9,570 nucleotides of DNA from the NCBI GenBank assembly GCA_003647525.1, contig QMMZ01000036.1, positions 1 to 9,570 of the forward strand, read 5' to 3'. The translations under genes were made by a program, and so were the position numbers. Of the stretch, positions 5,381 to 9,570 are shown piece after piece. Each line of letters starts with the position of its first letter. Within the stretch, counting starts at the first letter, position 1. This DNA is from Deltaproteobacteria bacterium (GTDB taxonomy: Bacteria > Desulfobacterota > Desulfobacteria > Desulfobacterales > ETH-SRB1). The notes under the pieces are model-generated. The model saw nothing but the letters and a program-made list of their open reading frames with translations, ran no database searches and had not been told where the DNA came from.

Positions 5381-6745
5381 TCAAGTGTCGAGTTTCTCAA
5401 GTCTGTAGCGCAGTGAATCAAAGCTTATGTTGAGATATTTAGCGGCCTTTGTCTTTGATCCATTTGCCTTTTGAATAGCTTTTTTTATCAAAAGCTTCTC
5501 TACACTTGCCAGCTCATCATTCAGGTCTATGCCTTCTTCAGGAATGCCGGCGCTTAAAGCAGTATTTTTATCTATTTCACCTGTTCCAGCCATAATGAGA
5601 TTTTCCGGTAAAATTATATTCGTTGTTTCGAGGGCAACACTTCTTTCAATGATATTTTCCAGTTCCCTTACATTTCCGGGGAAAGGATACCCCATAAGAA
5701 GCTGGAGGGCATAAGGAGATATCTTCGTGATTTCCTTTCCAAATTCTTTCGAATACTTTTCTATAAAATATTTTGCCAGCAGGGGAATGTCTTCATTTCT
5801 TTCCCTTAAAGGCGGAATCTTCACAGGGATTACGTTGAGCCTGTAATAGAGATCTTCTCTGAAACCACCATTTTTAACTTTCTGTTCCAGATCCTGATTT
5901 GTGGCGGATATGATCCTTACATCCACCTTGATATCCTCTGTACTACCTATTCTTCTGAAGGTTTTTTCCTGAACCACCCGGAGGAGTTTGACCTGAAGAA
6001 ACGGGGGCAACTCGCCGATTTCGTCAAGAAAGATCGTTCCCTTGTGCGCGACCTCAAAAAGGCCTGGCTTATCCGTATGGGCTCCGCTGAATGACCCCTT
6101 CATATAACCGAACAATTCACTTTCCAGGAGGTTTTCAGGTATGCCGCCGCAGTTTATAACGATAAAGGGTTTATCTTTTCTGGAACTGTTTTCATGGATG
6201 GCCCCTGCGACCAGCTCTTTGCCTGTGCCGCTTTCACCGGTAATAAGAACATTGGCGGTAGTATCCGCCACTTTTTTAATAAGTGAATAGACCTTTAACA
6301 TTCCCTTGCTTTTTCCGATCATAGTTCCGAAGGAAAAAACATCCTCCACATGCTTCATAAAAACAGCATCTTCTTCTTTGATACCCTTCTTGCTAAGCGC
6401 ATCCTTTATCACAGCCTTGAGGTCTTCAACGTCAAAATTTTTTTCAAGATAGTCGTATGCTCCCTCTTTCATTGCGGAAACTGCTGTCTCCCCGGAAGCA
6501 TAACCTGTAATTAATATGACCAGGGTTTCCGGTGAAATCTCTTTGATTCTTTTCAAAACATCGATTCCATCGATTTTGGGCATCTTCAGATCAGTAATAG
6601 CCAGGTCGAATTTATGTTTTTTGCAGAGATCTAACGCTTCTTTACCTCCGGAAGCAGAGACGACCTCATATCCTTCTCTGGCAAGCAGGATCTCAAGAAA
6701 TTCTCTCATGCCCTGATCATCATCAACAACGAGAATCTTCGCCAT
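5381..6745 (-). CDS. Sigma-54-dependent response regulator, PilR-like (NtrC family)
   Basis: The full-length 454-residue regulator has three domains. The receiver spans about 3-118, with the acidic pocket D8-D10, phospho-acceptor D52, T80 and K102. The AAA+ sigma-54 interaction domain spans about 135-370: Walker A GESGTGKE 170-177, L1 loop GSFSGA 217-222, Walker B GTIFLDEIG 236-244, arginine-finger region FREDLYYRL 295-303. A Fis-type helix-turn-helix follows (NGSKTKAAKYLNIS then LRYRLEKL, 428-452). ATG 6745 is supported by AGGAG six bases upstream. By family it activates sigma-54 promoters when phosphorylated. The receiver and the RYRLEKL end are closest to PilR of type IV pilus control. Its partner is presumably the kinase 169 bp upstream. 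Odd points are GSFSGA instead of GAFTGA/GSFTGA, and Asn103 where receivers usually have proline after the switch lysine (KPF). Confidence 0.92.
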   Translation of the reverse strand: MAKILVVDDDQGMREFLEILLAREGYEVVSASGGKEALDLCKKHKFDLAITDLKMPKIDGIDVLKRIKEISPETLVILITGYASGETAVSAMKEGAYDYLEKNFDVEDLKAVIKDALSKKGIKEEDAVFMKHVEDVFSFGTMIGKSKGMLKVYSLIKKVADTTANVLITGESGTGKELVAGAIHENSSRKDKPFIVINCGGIPENLLESELFGYMKGSFSGAHTDKPGLFEVAHKGTIFLDEIGELPPFLQVKLLRVVQEKTFRRIGSTEDIKVDVRIISATNQDLEQKVKNGGFREDLYYRLNVIPVKIPPLRERNEDIPLLAKYFIEKYSKEFGKEITKISPYALQLLMGYPFPGNVRELENIIERSVALETTNIILPENLIMAGTGEIDKNTALSAGIPEEGIDLNDELASVEKLLIKKAIQKANGSKTKAAKYLNISFDSLRYRLEKLDT

Positions 6746-6764
6746 TCATTACTCCTGTATTAAA

Positions 6765-6888
6765 CGGTTCACAGTTCACGGTTCACGGTTTTTTTCGTAA
6801 GACACCTTAACCTCACATGAAATATAAACTTGAGTTCTTACAACTGTGCCACTTGCTTTTATGTTTTGATCAACCGTGAACCGTGAAC
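6765..6888. repeat. Inverted repeat built from GTTCACG heptamers between kinase and regulator
   Basis: GTTCACGGTTCACGGTT at 6774-6790 is perfectly complementary to AACCGTGAACCGTGAAC at 6872-6888, giving 17-bp arms separated by 81 bp. The left arm is preceded by another variant unit (GGTTCACA, 6766-6773). The pair nearly fills the 169-bp gap between kinase stop and regulator start. It resembles a small palindromic repeat element; a read-through transcript could fold into a long hairpin here. The 81-bp interior shows no gene or promoter that I trust. Confidence 0.75.
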
Positions 6889-6914
6889 CAGAGTAGTTAC
6901 AGGCACTTCAAAAA

Positions 6915-8540
6915 CTACGGTTTTATTGGCAGCAAAACTATACAATCCGTTCCTTTTCCTGGTTTGCTTTTGATTCTGATTTTCCCCATATGATTTTCTA
7001 CAATTCTGTTTACAATTGCCAGTCCAAGGCCTGTGCCATTCTTGTTTGTTGTGTAAAAAGGTTCAAACACTTTGTCTTGATTTTTTTCTTCGATTCCACA
7101 GCCGTTATCGCTTATCTGTATCTCAAGATATTCTTTTGCATCATTAAAAACCTCTCTGGTTGCTATTTTCAATCTGCCTCCTTCGGGCATTGCCTGAACC
7201 GCGTTTGAAATCATGTTCCAGATCACTTGTCTTATCTCTGCCTTGTTTCCATATATACTGGTCTGATTGCACAAGTTCTTGATGACTTCGATATCTTCAC
7301 GCCATTCAGGACTAAAGCGAAGAGATTCGAGGAGATCATCTATAATGACTTCAACGTTAATATCCATCCGCTCAGACTGTTTTGGCCGCGCCAGAAGAAG
7401 GAAGTCTTTAACAAAGCCGTCAAGTCGATCCTTTCCTCTCAGAATAATCTGCATGAGCTTTCTATCTGTTTCGGCCAGACTTAAATCTTTGCTTAACATC
7501 TGAATCGGCCCGCTGATTGATGCAAGAGGATTTCTTATTTCATGGGCGAGACCCGCCGCCATTTCACCAACAAAGGCAAGTCTTTTGTTTTTTTCAATTT
7601 TACGTTCCATTTCTTTAATAACCGTCAAATCCTGAAAGATCAGAGTATCACCGACTTTTTTTTTAGCGCTGTCAACAAGGGGGGTAACAGAACAACCCAG
7701 TATCTTTCCTGAATCTGCAATTTCAAATCTGCTCCTCCGTTTCCATTGGTTTTCTTTATTCAGCATACTTGAAAGAACAGGGAAGACATCATAGAGCTTT
7801 TTATTTATAATTTCAGAACGCAAAAAACCGGTAATCTTTTCAGCTCCTTTGTTAAAGGATTTTATATTTCCATTAAGATCGATTGTTAATATCCCACTAT
7901 CTACAGACTCGATTATGCTTTTGTGCAGCAGATCGAGTTGATCAAATGCGCTTTCTTTTTCCGCAAGAAGATCCATTGCCATCTTTTCCTGTTTGGCGGC
8001 AAAACTTGCCAGCAGTGCAATAATATAGAAAGATATGATATGGATAAAAATCCTTGAAAAGACATAGCTGGCTTCATAGTTATAATCATAATCCCATGTG
8101 TATATTGGTTGAATAAGACCATAGTATTCCAGATCAAGCAGCAGCCCGTAAAATATGCTGCCGGCCGACGCTGAAATCAACCCTCCTCTGCCTGCCAGAA
8201 AGAGAACTGAATAAATGATAACCAAAGGATAAAAGACAGAATAGATGCTTTCAATTCCGCCGGTTGCATATACAAGCCCGGTTATCAGTGAAATATCTGA
8301 AAGGCTTTGTATGTAGATATTCGGCCTGATGTTTTTGATGATTTTTGGAATGAAAAGGTAAGCAAAAGAAAGAAGATAGGTTAATGCTATGATGAAATAT
8401 ACTGGTGCGAGCGCCGGCTGCAGAGATAGTTCTGTTTCTTTAATCCGGATAAAGGTTGTAATGCCGAGCAGGAACGTTGCAATTACAACCCTGAAAAATA
8501 TCAACCACCGAAGTCTTTTATCCAGAGGATTATCTTTCAA
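6915..8540 (-). CDS. PilS-like membrane sensor histidine kinase
   Basis: This 541-residue kinase has a hydrophobic N-terminus (about 12-180) with roughly six membrane segments. A short cytoplasmic helix and a PAS domain follow (about 205-310, SIIESVDSGILTIDLNGNI, then FNKGAEKITG). The HisKA domain carries the phospho-acceptor H333 in GLAHEIRNPLASI. The HATPase domain has an N-box (NMISNAVQA, 442-450), G1 (ISDNGCGI, 476-483), F-box (FEPFYTT) and G2 (GTGLGLAIV, 502-510). The N-terminal LRWLIFFRVVIATFLLG and the overall layout match PilS. The start is TTG 8540, backed by GGGAG seven bases upstream; the nearby ATG at 8562 is out of frame. It should autophosphorylate and pass phosphate to the downstream regulator. 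Its signal is unknown; in characterised PilS proteins, pilin levels in the membrane are sensed. Confidence 0.92.
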   Translation of the reverse strand: MKDNPLDKRLRWLIFFRVVIATFLLGITTFIRIKETELSLQPALAPVYFIIALTYLLSFAYLFIPKIIKNIRPNIYIQSLSDISLITGLVYATGGIESIYSVFYPLVIIYSVLFLAGRGGLISASAGSIFYGLLLDLEYYGLIQPIYTWDYDYNYEASYVFSRIFIHIISFYIIALLASFAAKQEKMAMDLLAEKESAFDQLDLLHKSIIESVDSGILTIDLNGNIKSFNKGAEKITGFLRSEIINKKLYDVFPVLSSMLNKENQWKRRSRFEIADSGKILGCSVTPLVDSAKKKVGDTLIFQDLTVIKEMERKIEKNKRLAFVGEMAAGLAHEIRNPLASISGPIQMLSKDLSLAETDRKLMQIILRGKDRLDGFVKDFLLLARPKQSERMDINVEVIIDDLLESLRFSPEWREDIEVIKNLCNQTSIYGNKAEIRQVIWNMISNAVQAMPEGGRLKIATREVFNDAKEYLEIQISDNGCGIEEKNQDKVFEPFYTTNKNGTGLGLAIVNRIVENHMGKIRIKSKPGKGTDCIVLLPIKP

Positions 8541-8605
8541 ATACGATCTCCCAGCCTGCCATGGTCAGATATAGTTGAGTAGAAAAATGGTTGCTAATTT
8601 GCGTC

Positions 8606-8624
8606 CACCCCTCTCAAGAGGGTG
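8606..8624. repeat. Short inverted repeat between the two regulatory genes
   Basis: The left arm CACCCCTCT (8606-8614, here read from its second C) pairs with AGAGGGTG (8617-8624) apart from one bulged C, with a two-base loop on the strict pairing. It lies 18 bp after the stop of the upstream regulator. Neither strand has a T-run directly after it, so a rho-independent terminator is doubtful. It could be a weak attenuator or a protein site. Confidence 0.3.
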
Positions 8625-8641
8625 ATTTAGGTGTGTGCTTT

Positions 8642-9570
8642 TTACTTTTCAATTCCAAGCTTTTCGATGCGGTATCTTAAAGAACGCAGGTTAAGGCCAA
8701 GCAAACCTGCTGTTTTGTTCTTGTTGCCATTGCTGCAATCAAGAGCTTTTTTTATATAAGCTCTCTCAATTTCTTCAAGGATGGCATCAAGAGAAACACC
8801 CCTTGAAACTTCATCAAGATCAAAACGCTTATTTTTTATTCCTTCAAACCATCTGCGTTTATGAATGGAAAGGGTAAGACTTTCAGGCAGAATAATATTT
8901 GTATTTGAGAGAGCTATACTTCGTTCCAGCAGGTTTTCAAGCTCGCGGATATTTCCAGGGAAGTCATATTTTTCTAATAAGTCAATACCATATGAAGATA
9001 TCTTGGTAATTTCCTTGCCAATTTCTTTTGAATATTTTTCAAGGAAATGCTGGGCAAGGGCACGAAGGTCGCTCTTTCTTTCCCGGAGCGGCGGCATCTT
9101 AATTTCTATTACATTAAGCCGATAGAACAGGTCTTCTCTGAAATTTCCAGTAATAACTTCGTCCTCAAGGCTTTTGTTGGTAGCTGAAATAATCCTTATA
9201 TCTACTGATATATCCTCGTTTCCACCAACTTCTTTGAATATCCTTTCCTGAACAACTCTGAGCAGCTTAACCTGGATAGGAAGACTGAATTCCCCAATTT
9301 CATCCAGGAAAATAGTGCCTTTATCAGCAATCTTAAAAAGCCCTTTTTTATCCTGAGTTGCACCTGTAAAAGAGCCTTTCTTATGACCAAAAAGCTCGCT
9401 TTCCATTAAAGTTTCAGGAATACCTCCACAGTTTATAGCAACAAAGTGTCCATCACGGCGGCTGCTTTGCTCATGTATGGCACGGGCAATTAATTCCTTA
9501 CCTGTCCCGCTTTCACCTGAAATAAGAATATTTGTCTTGGTTTTAGCAACCTGCCTTACCATATCATAGA
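8642..9570 (-). CDS. NtrC-family sigma-54 activator, 5' part beyond the window
   Basis: About 309 codons are visible and the frame stays open to the right edge (YDMVRQVAK at the border), so the start is outside; an internal ATG lies at 9562. Counting from that Met, motifs are Walker A GESGTGKE (16-23), L1 loop GSFTGA (63-68), Walker B GTIFLDEIG (82-90), FREDLFYRL, FPGNIRELENLLERS, and a Fis-type helix-turn-helix at the C-terminus (NGNKNKTAGLLGLN then LRYRIEKLGI, 278-303). It closely resembles the regulator at 5381-6745, for example GKEITKIS followed by FPGN.RELEN..ERS.AL..TNIILPE in both, so the two are paralogues. A receiver domain in the missing part is expected but not seen. It precedes the kinase gene by 101 bp and is probably co-transcribed with it. 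Confidence 0.9.
   Translation of the reverse strand, partial: YDMVRQVAKTKTNILISGESGTGKELIARAIHEQSSRRDGHFVAINCGGIPETLMESELFGHKKGSFTGATQDKKGLFKIADKGTIFLDEIGEFSLPIQVKLLRVVQERIFKEVGGNEDISVDIRIISATNKSLEDEVITGNFREDLFYRLNVIEIKMPPLRERKSDLRALAQHFLEKYSKEIGKEITKISSYGIDLLEKYDFPGNIRELENLLERSIALSNTNIILPESLTLSIHKRRWFEGIKNKRFDLDEVSRGVSLDAILEEIERAYIKKALDCSNGNKNKTAGLLGLNLRSLRYRIEKLGIEK

Noticed and set aside
6836..6851. Perfect -24 element TGGCAC on the minus strand in the kinase-regulator gap
   Set aside because: The -12 position reads TAAGA and lacks the required GC, so it is not a credible sigma-54 promoter.
7913..8137. 74-codon minus-strand frame overlapping the kinase gene
   Set aside because: An out-of-frame shadow of the kinase membrane domain.
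8593..8607. Sigma-54-like promoter (GG-N10-GC) ahead of the kinase gene on the minus strand
   Set aside because: The spacing is right, but only about half of the consensus positions match and the -24 box is TGGACG; too weak to claim.

Overview
The window looks like chromosomal accessory DNA next to a conserved regulatory locus of a Gram-negative bacterium, most plausibly a deltaproteobacterium (Desulfobacterota). That assignment is an inference. It rests on the PilS/PilR-like kinase and sigma-54 regulators, the moderately AT-rich composition (about 40% GC by eye), the co-occurrence of AAA_14 and AAA-ATPase-like/PDDEXK_9 proteins with AbiE and UPF0175/DUF3368 modules, and a GTTCACG heptamer repeat. 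No marker gene in the window settles it.

Left part (1-5292): a worn toxin-antitoxin/ATPase island. A minus-strand AAA_14/DUF4143-type ATPase runs off the left edge. It has a likely promoter and two matching palindromes (GATATT-N3-AATATC) placed like operator sites. About 500 bp without a convincing gene follow, containing a strong plus-strand promoter with an inverted repeat, a hairpin and short direct repeats. Next come an AbiEii-type nucleotidyltransferase cut off inside its first catalytic motif and an overlapping AbiEi-type antitoxin gene, in toxin-first order. Converging on them is a minus-strand block. It holds an intact AAA-ATPase/PD-(D/E)XK gene flanked by two complementary fragments of a UPF0175-antitoxin/DUF3368-toxin operon in scrambled order, plus a remnant of a second copy of the ATPase gene. 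Several of these fragments were recognised only by reading across frames.

Right part (5381-9570): a regulatory cluster, all on the minus strand. In transcription order it is an NtrC-family sigma-54 activator (its 5' part lies beyond the right edge), a PilS-like membrane histidine kinase, and a full-length PilR-like response regulator. The two activators are clearly paralogous. The kinase presumably phosphorylates the receiver of the downstream regulator, which would then activate sigma-54 promoters; in PilSR systems these are type IV pilin promoters, but no pilus gene is visible here. A 17-bp perfect inverted repeat built from GTTCACG heptamers sits between kinase and regulator.

No rRNA, tRNA, CRISPR array or transposase gene was recognised. 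The most notable material is the rearranged toxin-antitoxin operon around the ATPase, the toxin gene broken inside its catalytic motif, and the dual palindromes at the AAA_14 promoter.
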